Shown one piece after another: positions 7,373 to 15,879 of a DNA stretch of 48,894 bases. The position numbers and the translations under genes are program-made. A model generated the notes under the pieces. It did no database searches and was not told where the DNA came from. It was given only the letters and a program-made list of their open reading frames with translations. This DNA is from DATBDE01 sp036270095 (GTDB lineage: Bacteria; Actinomycetota; Thermoleophilia; Solirubrobacterales; Solirubrobacteraceae): positions 1-48,894 of the forward strand of contig DATBDE010000003.1 of assembly GCA_036270095.1 (NCBI GenBank). Direction: 5' to 3'. Numbering within the stretch: position 1 is the first letter of the stretch; every line of letters begins with the position of its first letter.

Positions 7373-8170
7373 ATGGTTGCCACGGCCCGAGCCGGAAAGC
7401 CCTCCCCTCCTCCGTTTCTGCGGCTCGCGGGGCACCCGCTGCGCTGGCGGCTGCTGAACGAACTGGCGCGCAGCGACCGGCGTGTCGGCGAGCTGTGTGC
7501 GCTGGCCGGGGAGCCGCAGAGCCTGGTCTCGTACCACCTGCGCCAGCTGCGGGACGGGGGCGTGGTCTCGGCGCGTCGCAGCCTCGCCGACGGGCGTGAC
7601 ACGTACTACGTGCTGGAGCTGGCACGCTGCGGCGAGTTGCTCGCCGGCGCCGGGGCCTCGCTGCACCCGGGCCTGAGGTCGGCCGTCGGGTCAGACCCCG
7701 GCCGAGCGCGGGGCTCGGCGCACGCGCGCGTCCTCTTTCTCTGTACCGGCAACAGCGCGCGCTCGCAGATGGCCGAGGCGCTGGCCGAACAGCTGTCCGA
7801 CGGCAGGGTGCGCGCAGCCAGTGCCGGCAGCCATCCCAAGCCGCTGCATCCCAACGCCGTCCGCGTGATGCGGGCACGCGGGATCGATCTCGCGGGCCGC
7901 CGGTCCAAGCACCTCGGCGAGTTCACCCGCCGGCGCTTTGACTACATGATCAGCCTCTGCGACCGCGTGCGCGAGGTTTGTCCCGAGTTCCCGGTCACAC
8001 CGCAGGCGATCCACTGGAGCGTCCGCGACCCGGGGCGCGAGCCGGGCACCGACACCGAGACCCTGCCTGCCTTCGAGCGCACGGCCGCGGAGCTGGAGAC
8101 GCGCATCGCGTTCTTGCTCGCAGCGATCAACCACCCCACCTATGCAGAGGAGGCTCTCGAGCATGCCTGA
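7373..8170 (+). CDS. Fused ArsR-family regulator and thioredoxin-type arsenate reductase
   Basis: A 265-residue fusion. The N-terminal 80-90 residues form an ArsR-like winged helix (LAGHPLRWRLLNELARSDRR, then EPQSLVSYHLRQLRDGGVV). The C-terminal part is a low-molecular-weight phosphatase fold with the P-loop CTGNSARS (Cys124-Arg130). Two further cysteines sit in LCDRVREVC (196 and 203). The intervals 72 and 7 equal those of the Cys10/82/89 triad of thioredoxin-coupled arsenate reductase, so reduction of arsenate to arsenite is well supported. Start 7373 lies just behind the operator; ATG 7355 overlaps the operator. The VOC gene starts 8 bp before its stop. No arsenite efflux gene is visible nearby. 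Confidence 0.88.
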   Translation: MVATARAGKPSPPPFLRLAGHPLRWRLLNELARSDRRVGELCALAGEPQSLVSYHLRQLRDGGVVSARRSLADGRDTYYVLELARCGELLAGAGASLHPGLRSAVGSDPGRARGSAHARVLFLCTGNSARSQMAEALAEQLSDGRVRAASAGSHPKPLHPNAVRVMRARGIDLAGRRSKHLGEFTRRRFDYMISLCDRVREVCPEFPVTPQAIHWSVRDPGREPGTDTETLPAFERTAAELETRIAFLLAAINHPTYAEEALEHA

Positions 8171-8546
8171 CGACTTCGTCAACGTCCGCTACATGGTCGA
8201 CGACGTCGAGAACGCCGTCGCCTTCTACACCGCCCATTTCGGCTTCGAGGTGCGCTCCAACCGCGCCCCCGCGTTCGCCGACGTCACCCGCGGCCACCTG
8301 CGGCTCTTGCTGAGCGGGCCGGCCAGCTCGGCCGGACGCGCGATGCCCGACGGGCGCACCCCCGAGCCGGGCGGCTGGAACCGCATCCACCTGATCGTCG
8401 AGGACCTGATCGGCGAAGTCGACCGGCTGCGTGCCGCCGGGCTGACCTTCCGCAACGACATCGTCACCGGCCCGGGCGGCCAGCAGATCCTGCTCGACGA
8501 TCCCGCCGGCAACCCCCTCGAGCTCTTCCAACCCGCCAGCGCCTAG
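8163..8546 (+). CDS. VOC (glyoxalase/bleomycin-resistance) family protein
   Basis: A 127-residue single vicinal-oxygen-chelate module pair: VRYMVDDVENAVAFYTAHFG opens the first beta-alpha-beta-beta-beta unit, and WNRIHLIVEDLIGEVDRL the second, closing with DPAGNPLELF. It overlaps the arsR-arsC fusion by 8 bp and is likely co-expressed. Some VOC proteins beside arsR (ArsI) cleave carbon-arsenic bonds and need paired cysteines; this protein has none, so ArsI activity is unlikely. The substrate is unknown. Confidence 0.85.
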   Translation: MPDDFVNVRYMVDDVENAVAFYTAHFGFEVRSNRAPAFADVTRGHLRLLLSGPASSAGRAMPDGRTPEPGGWNRIHLIVEDLIGEVDRLRAAGLTFRNDIVTGPGGQQILLDDPAGNPLELFQPASA

Positions 8547-8625
8547 CCCTTGTTCGGCCTGCTCGTGATCCTGCTGCTCGGAGCGGTGCGTTCGGCGGTC
8601 TAGCGAGCTTGAAAGGAGCCTGACC

Positions 8626-9042
8626 ATGACGTCCGTACCGGACCTCCGTACCAACATCCTGCTGCGCAGCGAGCAGTCTGGCGGTCACCTCTCGATGGTC
8701 GAGATCGTGGTCCCCGCGCGCAGCGCCGGTCCGCCCCTGCACACGCATGACTTCGACGAGGCGTTCTACATGCTCGAAGGCGAGCTGGTCTTCCAGGTCG
8801 AGGACGCGCAGATCACCAAGCGCGCGGGCGAGCTGTCGTTAGCCCCGCGCAATGTCATGCACGCGCTCGCCAACCACAGCGACGCGGACGCGCGCTATCT
8901 GCTCGTCTGCACACCGGCCGGGCTCGAGCGCCACTTCGCGCGGGCCGCCGCCGCCTCGCAGGGCGTCGAGCCGCCGGACTGGGCGCTGCAGCCGATCCCC
9001 GACGTGATCGTGGTCGGCCCGCAGATCGCGTGGGATGGATAA
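8626..9042 (+). CDS. Cupin-domain protein
   Basis: A 138-residue single-domain cupin. Motif 1 is LHTHDFDEAFYMLEGELVF with metal ligands His39, His41 and Glu45; motif 2 gives His79 in APRNVMH. These four residues form the usual cupin metal site. AAAGGAG at 8612-8618 is a good ribosome binding site for ATG 8626. The substrate cannot be predicted. It follows the VOC gene after about 80 bp and could be part of the same transcript. Confidence 0.86.
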   Translation: MTSVPDLRTNILLRSEQSGGHLSMVEIVVPARSAGPPLHTHDFDEAFYMLEGELVFQVEDAQITKRAGELSLAPRNVMHALANHSDADARYLLVCTPAGLERHFARAAAASQGVEPPDWALQPIPDVIVVGPQIAWDG

Positions 9043-9056
9043 CCGCACGTTCAGCC

Positions 9057-9137
9057 GTCTTCATCGCCCCGTTCGAGCCGCTGTCCGAGCCGGGAGTGGC
9101 GGCCGAGCTCGACGTGTGCGCCGACGGGCGCGGGTGA
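9057..9137 (+). pseudogene. Short fragment resembling the N-terminus of an LLM-class flavin/F420 oxidoreductase
   Basis: The frame reads VFIAPFEPLSEPGVAAEL and then stops at 9137. This resembles the first strand and helix of luciferase-like (LLM) oxidoreductases, which begin with a GLFxAPF-type segment. Only about 26 residues survive without a proper start, so it is a remnant at best. Confidence 0.35.
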
Positions 9138-9154
9138 AGCTTGGACCGAGCCCG

Positions 9155-10785
9155 CTAGGGCCACCAGTAGTCGCCGGGGGTGACCTGCCGCCACAGGAGC
9201 ATCTGGCCCGTGTAGTTGTTCCTGATGTCGCTGCAGTTGATGCTCGCCGGGTTCTCCTTGCAGGACCGACCGCTGGCTGACGTGTCGCAGGGAGCGCTGC
9301 GCATGGCGGCGCGCTTGAAGAAGGTGTGTGGGCCCGGCTTGTCGGGTTCGCTGAGGTCCGCCCGGTAGACGCCGAGCACCGGGAAGCTCAACCCCGTGGT
9401 CTTGCGCGGGACGTCGAACGGAGAGACGGAGGACCCGGTGCACGTCGCTGCGCCCCCCGTCGGGATCGAGCAGGACTTCGGGGCCCACTGCGACGTCCAG
9501 TTGAGTGCGTCCTGGCCGTTGAGCGGCCACGAAGCCGTCAGCCACATCCGCATCGTCGTTCGGTCGACGAACGTCCCCGGGGGCAGCGGCGGCTTGAGCT
9601 GGTCCTTCTGATCGTCGATCGCCGTGTCGAACTTGTCGACGCTCAGCTGGATCATCTTCGGCGACAGGCAGTCCGGTGGGGCCGGCGTGTTCGTGCACGC
9701 AGGTTGGCCAACCGAAGTTGATAGATGGCGGAGTAGTCGCAGACGTCGGTGACACTTTTGACCTCCTCGGCCGTGAACCAGCGATCCTGCACAGCGGGCT
9801 TCTTCGATGCGGCCTTCAGGAGATTGTCCCCGCCCCGGACGGTCTGGGTGAGGATCGTGTGGAAGAGATTTCGGCTGGGCACGATGGCCCCGATCTCGGT
9901 CAAGATGTCCTTCGTCGCGCCCATGCGACCGGAGTCGTTGTCATCCAGCTTCAACAGATTCGCGATGCTCGTCTGGATGGCGTCCACCTTGGCGATGAGG
10001 TCGATCGACGGCCCCAGCACGGTGTTGAAGTTGGTTCCGAGGACCTCTTTGAGGATCGTGTCAGAGGTTTCTGGAGGCTGTTCAAACGGATCGTGAGCTC
10101 TTGGAGCATCTCGATGATCCTCTGGGCGTCGGACTTGGGCAGCACGAGTCCTTGACGTCCTTGAGGCCCCAGTCTCGGGAAAACCGGCCGAGGACCCATT
10201 TGCCGCCGGACTCCAGCCCGCCGGTCAAGATCGAGAGGCCGAAGTCCTTGAGGCCGTCCTTCACCATCTTGGTCACGTCGAGGTCGTTCCACCATTTCTG
10301 GAGGTCCGCATCGGTGTCCGCCGCGACCGCGTGGCGCCCGTGGAAGGCGCGGCGCCGGTCGGTGCGCAGCAGCGCCGCGTTGAGCCTGTCGACTCCGCCC
10401 GCGCGGGGCACCGCAGCGAGATAGGTGTCGCCGTCGAACGGCCCGTCGTCGGTCGCCAGGTCGATGTCGTCGAAGTGCGACGGGATGCCCAGCAGGCGCT
10501 CGACGACGCGGGTTGCCTCGCGCCGCTCAGGTCGGGGCACTCGTGCATCGCGTCGTACGTCAGCGTGCTCACGGGGGTCACGAACACGTTCATGAGGTCG
10601 CCGCCCTCGTTGTGCGCTTCGGCGCGGGACGAATCGTGCAGCGTCCCTCCGTTCGCCTGGCCGCCGGCGGCGTCCACGATCAGACAACGGGGAAGGCGAC
10701 CGAACTGGAGGAGCGCCACACCAGCGTTGGTGGGCTCCGCCAGCTGGCCGGTCGATTCGCGCAGAGGCGCACTGGCGGCTCGCGT
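9155..10785 (-). pseudogene. Large frameshifted pseudogene of unknown family
   Basis: On the minus strand, segments with ordinary protein character run end to end but switch frame. LLQFGRLPRCLIVDAAGG to MHECPDLSGA ends near 10525. Then VVERLLGIPSHFDDIDLATD to SRDWGLKDVKD ends near 10150. A short piece (SDAQRIIEMLQELTIRL) follows, then IDLIAKVDAIQTSIANLL to YQLRLANLRA ending near 9690. Finally FVDRTTMRMWLTASWPLNG runs to GQMLLWRQVTPGDYWWP with a proper stop at 9155. The cysteine-containing last part suggests an exported protein. No function recognised. At least four frame changes make it a pseudogene unless the sequence has errors. Confidence 0.6.
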
Positions 10786-10888
10786 AGCGTCCGGACTTCA
10801 CCCCGAAGATCGGTGCGACGGTGGCGCATAATTCCGCCCGACACCAGGCGTTTTCGGTCGGCGCCGGGACCGCGCCAGCGGACCCGAG

Positions 10889-10894
10889 TAGCGT
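10889..10894 (+). promoter_or_regulatory. -10 box TAGCGT of the transporter gene (leaderless type)
   Basis: TAGCGT ends 7 nt before ATG 10902, so transcription would begin at or next to the start codon. No Shine-Dalgarno is present, which agrees with leaderless initiation. Confidence 0.45.
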
Positions 10895-10901
10895 CCGCGC
10901 G

Positions 10902-12461
10902 ATGCGCCCCTCGCCGTTCCGGATCACGGACGCCAACCGCAAGTGGTGGGTGCTCGTCGCCATGACCGGGTCGCTGTCGATGATCCTGCTCGACACGACG
11001 ATGATCGGGGTCGCGCTCCCGACCATCCAGCGCGACCTCAATCTCCCCACCGTCGATCTGCAATGGGTGGTCAACGCCTACCTGCTGAGCTTGGCGGCGT
11101 TCGTGTCCGTAGGCGGGCGCCTCGCCGACCTCGTCGGCCCGGTTCGGCTGTACGGCACCGGGGTGGTCGTGTTCGCGCTCTCCTCCGCGGCGGCCGGCCT
11201 CGCCCAGGGCGGCGACGTGCTCATCGCCGCGCGTGCCGTCCAGGGCATCGGCGCCGCGGCGATGATGCCGGCGTCGCTGGCGATCGTGATGAACGCGTTC
11301 GACCCCGGCGAGCAAGGCCGCGCGGTCGGCCTGCGTTCGGGCGTCTCCAGCGTGTTCCTCACGCTCGGCCCGGTGGTGGGCGGCCTCCTCACCCAGGGGG
11401 TGAGCTGGCGAGCGATCTTTTGGGTCAACCTCCCGGTCTCGGTGGTGACGCTGGCGCTCACGTGGGTGGCGCACCCCCACAGCGACCGAGCGAGGGCCGG
11501 CGTGGCCCGACTCGAGCGCGTGGGCGTCCTCCTGCTCGTCCCCGGACTGGCCGCGACCGTTGTCGCGCTGATGGAGGCGGCCAAGTGGGGTTGGGGATCG
11601 CCCGCGACGATTGTCCTGCTGGTGACCGGAGCGGGGCTGCTCGCGGCGTTCTTCCTCCACGAGTGGCACGCGCGCGACCCGCTCGTCGACCTGCGCCTGT
11701 TCCGCAGCCGCGCACTGGTCGTCGATGGGACGGTGGTCTTCGTGATCCAGTTCGCGCTCGTTGGACTGACAGTGTTCGGGGCCATCCTGATGCAGGACCT
11801 GCTCGGCTTCACGCCGGTGCAGGCGGGCTTGGCGATCGTTCCCACGACGATCGCCATCACGCTCGTCGCTCCGCTCGCCGGGCGCTTGTACGACCGGGTC
11901 GGGGCGCGGCTCCCGCTGGCGCTCGGCACCGCCGCCACCGCGTTGGGGCTCGCGTGGACCGGGGCGGTGATCGACCGCCTGAGCTACGCGTGGCTGGTGC
12001 CGGGATACACGGCGATCGGGCTGGGGATCGCCTTCACCTCGGGGCCAGCCACCGTCGACGCGCTGACCGCCGCCGGTCCAGCACTGCGCGGGCAGGCGGC
12101 GGGCCTCATCCAGCTCGTGCGACAACTCGGCGGCGTGTTCGGGCTCGCGGTCATCGGGACCGTGGTCGCAGTCGTGCAGCACGACCGGCTCAGCGCCAGC
12201 CTCGGCCCGGCCGGCGTCGACCCGGATCACGTCGTGGGGCTCGAGCGCATCCTCGCCGAGGACCCAGCCTCGCGCCGGGCGATCGCGGCGGACGTGACGC
12301 ACGGGCACGTCGGTCCGGCGCTGCGGGTCGCGCGCGAGGCCATCGTCGACGCCATCGGCACCGCGTACTACGTCGCGGCCGCCGTCGTGCTGGTGGCGGG
12401 TCTGGTGCTGCTCGTGATCGAGCTGCTCCCCGCTCCGCCGGCCGCGGTCGAGGCGCGCTGA
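10902..12461 (+). CDS. MFS drug/metabolite exporter, DHA2 (EmrB/QacA) family
   Basis: A 519-residue proton antiporter with about 14 transmembrane segments. The first helix holds the DHA2 motif LDTTMIGVALPTIQRDL, the second GGRLADLVGP, and the fifth GPVVGGLLTQGVSWRAIFWV (antiporter motif C). Length and 14-helix layout fit EmrB/QacA-type exporters. ATG 10902 is chosen because a leaderless -10 box precedes it; the longer frame from 10821 adds a low-complexity extension. The next gene starts 1 nt after the stop, so transporter and pyruvyl-transferase-like protein are probably one operon. The substrate is unknown. Confidence 0.9.
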   Translation: MRPSPFRITDANRKWWVLVAMTGSLSMILLDTTMIGVALPTIQRDLNLPTVDLQWVVNAYLLSLAAFVSVGGRLADLVGPVRLYGTGVVVFALSSAAAGLAQGGDVLIAARAVQGIGAAAMMPASLAIVMNAFDPGEQGRAVGLRSGVSSVFLTLGPVVGGLLTQGVSWRAIFWVNLPVSVVTLALTWVAHPHSDRARAGVARLERVGVLLLVPGLAATVVALMEAAKWGWGSPATIVLLVTGAGLLAAFFLHEWHARDPLVDLRLFRSRALVVDGTVVFVIQFALVGLTVFGAILMQDLLGFTPVQAGLAIVPTTIAITLVAPLAGRLYDRVGARLPLALGTAATALGLAWTGAVIDRLSYAWLVPGYTAIGLGIAFTSGPATVDALTAAGPALRGQAAGLIQLVRQLGGVFGLAVIGTVVAVVQHDRLSASLGPAGVDPDHVVGLERILAEDPASRRAIAADVTHGHVGPALRVAREAIVDAIGTAYYVAAAVVLVAGLVLLVIELLPAPPAAVEAR

Positions 12462-12462
12462 C

Positions 12463-13701
12463 GTGGACCTGGACGCGATCTGCTGGTACGCCGAGCCGGG
12501 CGACCCGCCGGGCGAGGACGCCGTGCTGCTCGTCGGCGGCTACCAGGGCTTCGCGAACTTCGGCGACCTCCTGCAGGTCAAGGCCGTGGCGCGCTGGCAC
12601 CGCGAGGTGACCGGCCTGCGGCCCGTGCCGGCCCTGAGCCTCACCGCGATCGCCGACCCAGGGTTCAGCGCGCGCCTGCGCGCGTGGCTCGGCGTCGACC
12701 AGGTCCTCTACTGGAGCGAGCGGCCCGTCGACGCGGCCGCGGCCGGGCTGGCCGAGTTGCGCCGGGTGCCGCGCGTGCCGCACCTGCACGTGTACGGGGG
12801 CGAGTGCTTCAGCGGGCGCTGGGTCGATCTCTACATGGCCTTGATCGAGTCGGCGCACCGGCGCTTCGGGGTCGGGCACTACGTGCTCAGCGGCCAGCAG
12901 GCCGACGCCGCCGCGGTACCGGCCATGCGCGCGTACTTCGAGCGACGCACGCCCGTCCTCGCCGGCGGGCGCGACCCCGAGTCGGCCGCGCATCTGCGCG
13001 CGGCCGGAGCACCGGGACAGCACTCGTTCGACGACGCGCTCGAGGCCATGGACCGGCTCGTCGCCGCGGGGGCGGAGGCGCCGCGCCCGCGGGCGAGCGT
13101 CCTCGTCCATCTCAACACCTCCTTCTACACGCAGGGCGAGGACGAAGGGCTCGTCGCCGACCTGGGTCGGCTGGGCGGCGCCGGCGACGACGTCGTGCTC
13201 CTGCAGGCCTTCGACGAGCGCCGCGTGTACGAGATCACCGACACGCTGGGGGCCGTGGTCGAGCTCGAGGACGCCTTCCCGTTCGCGTCCTACGGCGTCG
13301 TCGACCTCGCCCGGCTCGCGCTCGCCGTCGACCACGGGCCGCTTCCCGCCGCGCTGCCCGAGGGCGCCCGGCTCGCGTACGCGTGCTCGTACCACGTGAC
13401 CCTGCTGTGCACCGTGCTCGGCGTGCCGTGCTTCCTGCGCGCGCGCAACCGGTACTACCGGCAGAAACGCGCCGGGCTCGGCCTGCCCGGCGACCTGACC
13501 CTGGAGCGCTTTCTCGAGCGGCCGGCGGCGCCGTCCCTCGACGGGCCGCGCGAGGCGCGGTCCGCGTGGCTCGAGCAGCTCGCGGAGGCGTACGCGCGCG
13601 CGCCCGACCGGCGCGAGCCGCAGGCCGCGCCGGAGCGAGGAGCGCCCATCCCCTGGCGCCCGAAGCCCGGGATCGCCGAGGTTCGCGCGCGGTTCCGCTA
13701 G
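12463..13701 (+). CDS. Polysaccharide pyruvyl-transferase-like protein
   Basis: A 412-residue protein with the start GGYQGFANFGDLLQVKAVA, where family members bear a GYxxxxNxGD strand-turn, and a C-terminal half with ACSYHVTLLCTVLGVPCF, comparable to the nucleotide-binding part of this family. These enzymes transfer pyruvate from phosphoenolpyruvate to sugars of cell-surface polymers. RNRYYRQKRAGLGL follows the presumed active region. GTG 12463 directly follows the transporter stop. No glycan genes are adjacent, and the convergent PP-loop ATPase is the only other enzyme. The acceptor may therefore not be a conventional polysaccharide. Confidence 0.7.
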   Translation: MDLDAICWYAEPGDPPGEDAVLLVGGYQGFANFGDLLQVKAVARWHREVTGLRPVPALSLTAIADPGFSARLRAWLGVDQVLYWSERPVDAAAAGLAELRRVPRVPHLHVYGGECFSGRWVDLYMALIESAHRRFGVGHYVLSGQQADAAAVPAMRAYFERRTPVLAGGRDPESAAHLRAAGAPGQHSFDDALEAMDRLVAAGAEAPRPRASVLVHLNTSFYTQGEDEGLVADLGRLGGAGDDVVLLQAFDERRVYEITDTLGAVVELEDAFPFASYGVVDLARLALAVDHGPLPAALPEGARLAYACSYHVTLLCTVLGVPCFLRARNRYYRQKRAGLGLPGDLTLERFLERPAAPSLDGPREARSAWLEQLAEAYARAPDRREPQAAPERGAPIPWRPKPGIAEVRARFR

Positions 13702-14780
13702 CGCCGGTTGCGCTGCCCCGACGCCATCAGCGCCTCCTCGATCGCCTGGCGGTATGCGGGGCCGAGGCGCGCCATCCCCGGGTGCTCGAGCACCTCGTGC
13801 CACCAGATCGCCTCGGTGCGCCGCATGCGCGTCGCGGCGACGGCGCCGGGCGTCAGCCCCGCCTCGAACAGGCCGTCGCTGTCCGCGCCCGCGACCGCCA
13901 ACTCGACGGCCGTGCGCAGACACTTCTCGCAGCGCCCGCAGTTGCCCTCGCTGTCGTCGCTGATGCACACCCGCAGCCGCCGCACGACGCCGTCGCGCCC
14001 CGCCAGCGCGACCACCTTGTCGATGCGCCGCGCGTCGCTGCCGACGTGGTGGATCGTCGTCGTCGCCGACGAGACCGGCCCCGCGAGCACCGGGTGCGAC
14101 GCCCACGGGATGCCCTGGTCGGCGCGGTATGCGGCGGAGATCCGCACCTCCCCGAGCAGGCCGTCGAGCGCGTGGCCGATCCCGGCCAACGCCTGTGCGT
14201 ACCCGTGCACCCAGCCGGCGTAGCCGTCGTGGAAGCCGCGCAGGTTCGTGGACACGGGGACGAGCGGGAGGCCGAGGTCAGCGGCGGCGAGTTCGTTCGC
14301 GCGCAGCGCGCGCTCCCGCCTCCCGGCGTCGTGCTGGAAGTCAACCGAGGCCGAGTACAGGAGGTGGGTCAACCCCGCGCCGTGCTCGAGCACCGTGAAG
14401 TACGAGTCGATGCCGCCCGAGAAGTACGCGGCCCGCGCCTGGCCGCCGCCCGCGGCGCTCGACGTCGGCGCATGCACCGCCACCCGTTCGAGCCGGTAGC
14501 GCGGCCCCCACCAGTCGAGCATGACCTCCTGCGCCCGCTCGACGCCCCCCACCAGCTCCGGCGCGATCGGCGCGTCGACCACCAGGGTGCGGCCGCTCAT
14601 CATCGCCGGCATGAGCGTGGCCACGAGCCACGGCGAGCCGCTCACGCGCAGCGCATTGGCATGCTCCGCGGGCACGCCGATGTGCAGCTCCACCGCGTCC
14701 CGGCCGCTGGCCCGAATGCGGGCGACCAGGAGGACGGCATCGCGGTCCTCGCGCAGCGCTACCCGGTCGACGACCAGCAC
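13698..14780 (-). CDS. PP-loop ATP pyrophosphatase-like protein
   Basis: A 360-residue protein of the adenine-nucleotide alpha-hydrolase fold. The PP-loop FSGGIDSYFT (Phe120 to about 129) binds ATP. The C-terminal NCGRCEKCLRTA resembles the zinc-binding cysteine cluster of QueC-like enzymes. A variable N-terminal domain of about 115 residues precedes the loop. Such proteins adenylate a carboxylate or amide during cofactor, tRNA or metabolite modification. GTG 14780 is chosen because the residues upstream look non-coding. It converges on the pyruvyl-transferase-like gene with a shared CTAG (13698-13701). The actual substrate is unknown. Confidence 0.75.
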   Translation of the reverse strand: MLVVDRVALREDRDAVLLVARIRASGRDAVELHIGVPAEHANALRVSGSPWLVATLMPAMMSGRTLVVDAPIAPELVGGVERAQEVMLDWWGPRYRLERVAVHAPTSSAAGGGQARAAYFSGGIDSYFTVLEHGAGLTHLLYSASVDFQHDAGRRERALRANELAAADLGLPLVPVSTNLRGFHDGYAGWVHGYAQALAGIGHALDGLLGEVRISAAYRADQGIPWASHPVLAGPVSSATTTIHHVGSDARRIDKVVALAGRDGVVRRLRVCISDDSEGNCGRCEKCLRTAVELAVAGADSDGLFEAGLTPGAVAATRMRRTEAIWWHEVLEHPGMARLGPAYRQAIEEALMASGQRNRR

Positions 14781-14796
14781 CGCGCAAGAATCGCAC

Positions 14797-15515
14797 CTGG
14801 CGCGTGGCGCTCTGGCTCTCGTCGCGGCCCTCGTCGCCCTCGCGGCCACCGCGGCGCCGGCGTCCGCGCAGACCCGCGTCGACGCGCCCCGGGCGCTGGT
14901 CGCTGCAGCGGCTGGGCTACGGCTCCGCGGCGCGTTGAGGTCATCAACGAGAACTTCCTCCAGTTCGGCGGCGTGCGGCCAGGGGTCAACACGCTGAGCT
15001 TCGCGGTCGACCAGCTGCGCTCGGCCCGCGTGCGCGCGGTGCGGATCCTCCCCGACTCCGGGATCGAGATCACCGGCGACGGACCGGCCGAGCTCACCGC
15101 CGACGCTTCGGTTTCACGCGCGGGCGTGCGCGTCGGCGAGCCGTTCCATGTGCGCGTGGTCGTGGCCAACCCGAGCCGCCGCCCGGCCAGCCAGGTCCGC
15201 GCCCACCTCGACGTCGACGGGAGCGTCAGCCCGGTGGGCGCGACGTCTCGCCGGCTGCGCGACCTGCCGCCCGACGGCCGGGCCAGCGCGACGTTCGCTC
15301 TGCGCGCTCGCCGCAAGGGGGACTCGCGCCTGGCGGTGACCGTGGACAGCGCCTCGGCGTCGCCGATAGCGGCGGTGCCGGTGCGGATCGCGCCCCGGCA
15401 GAGCGCGCTCGACCGGGTCGCCCCCTTCGCCGTGCTCGTCGCCGTGGCCGGAACGGCGCTGGCCCTCGCCGGGGCTGCGCTCGTGCGTCGGCGGCGGGAA
15501 TCGTTGCGACACTGC
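14797..15515 (+). pseudogene. Frameshifted exported protein with Ig-like domain and C-terminal anchor
   Basis: A signal peptide (ALALVAALVALAATAAPASA) occurs in one frame up to about 14915. The body continues in another: VINENFLQFGGVRPGVNTLS, then an all-beta region with RVGEPFHVRVVVANPSRRPA typical of CARDB/NEW3-like adhesion domains, then a transmembrane segment VAPFAVLVAVAGTALALAG with VRRRRE. No stop follows the anchor: that frame stays open across the next two genes. So at least one, probably two, frameshifts separate the parts. It would have been a cell-wall-side, membrane-anchored protein. No clear start codon. A sequencing error is the alternative. Confidence 0.55.
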
Positions 15516-15522
15516 GACGCCG

Positions 15523-15879
15523 ATGGCCACGTACACGGTCAACGAACGCGGGGTCGCCAAGGCGCGGGAGCTGATCGCGGCGCGCCAGTACGTGCTCGAC
15601 AGCCAATGGGGCGACGTCCAGCCCACGGCCGCGCAAGAGAACGCCTACCTCGAACGGCACTCGTGGGACGAGTACGCCGGCTGGTTCGTCGGGCTGACCG
15701 AGGGCCCGGCCGAGGACACCAAGGCGCGCTACGCGTTCGTCTACGGCGACTTCCGCCGCCTGCACCGCAGCGGCCTCATCGCCTGCCACTACCGTGCGGC
15801 CGAGTGGCGCCACAAGGGGGTCGAGCTCGCCGCCCACGAGCTGCTGCAGGAGCTCGACCGCAAGGCGGGGATCGCCTAG
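15523..15879 (+). CDS. Conserved hypothetical protein, 118 residues
   Basis: A soluble protein beginning MATYTVNERGVAKARELIAA, with QWGDVQPTAAQENAYLERHS, then YAFVYGDFRRLHRSGLIACH and a C-terminal helix KGVELAAHELLQELDRKAG. The composition is balanced with no signal peptide or membrane segment. I recall similar short proteins only as hypotheticals in related actinobacteria. Its stop shares CTAG with the convergent winged-helix gene. ATG 15523 lacks a strong ribosome binding site. Function unknown. Confidence 0.75.
   Translation: MATYTVNERGVAKARELIAARQYVLDSQWGDVQPTAAQENAYLERHSWDEYAGWFVGLTEGPAEDTKARYAFVYGDFRRLHRSGLIACHYRAAEWRHKGVELAAHELLQELDRKAGIA

Noticed and set aside
8163..8546. VOC protein as ArsI C-As lyase because of its arsR neighbour
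   Set aside because: ArsI needs conserved cysteines for trivalent arsenic; this protein contains none.
10680..14106. Large minus-strand frames opposite the transporter and the pyruvyl-transferase-like gene
   Set aside because: Composition is that of antisense shadows (His/Arg/Asp-rich); the plus-strand proteins have clear family motifs.
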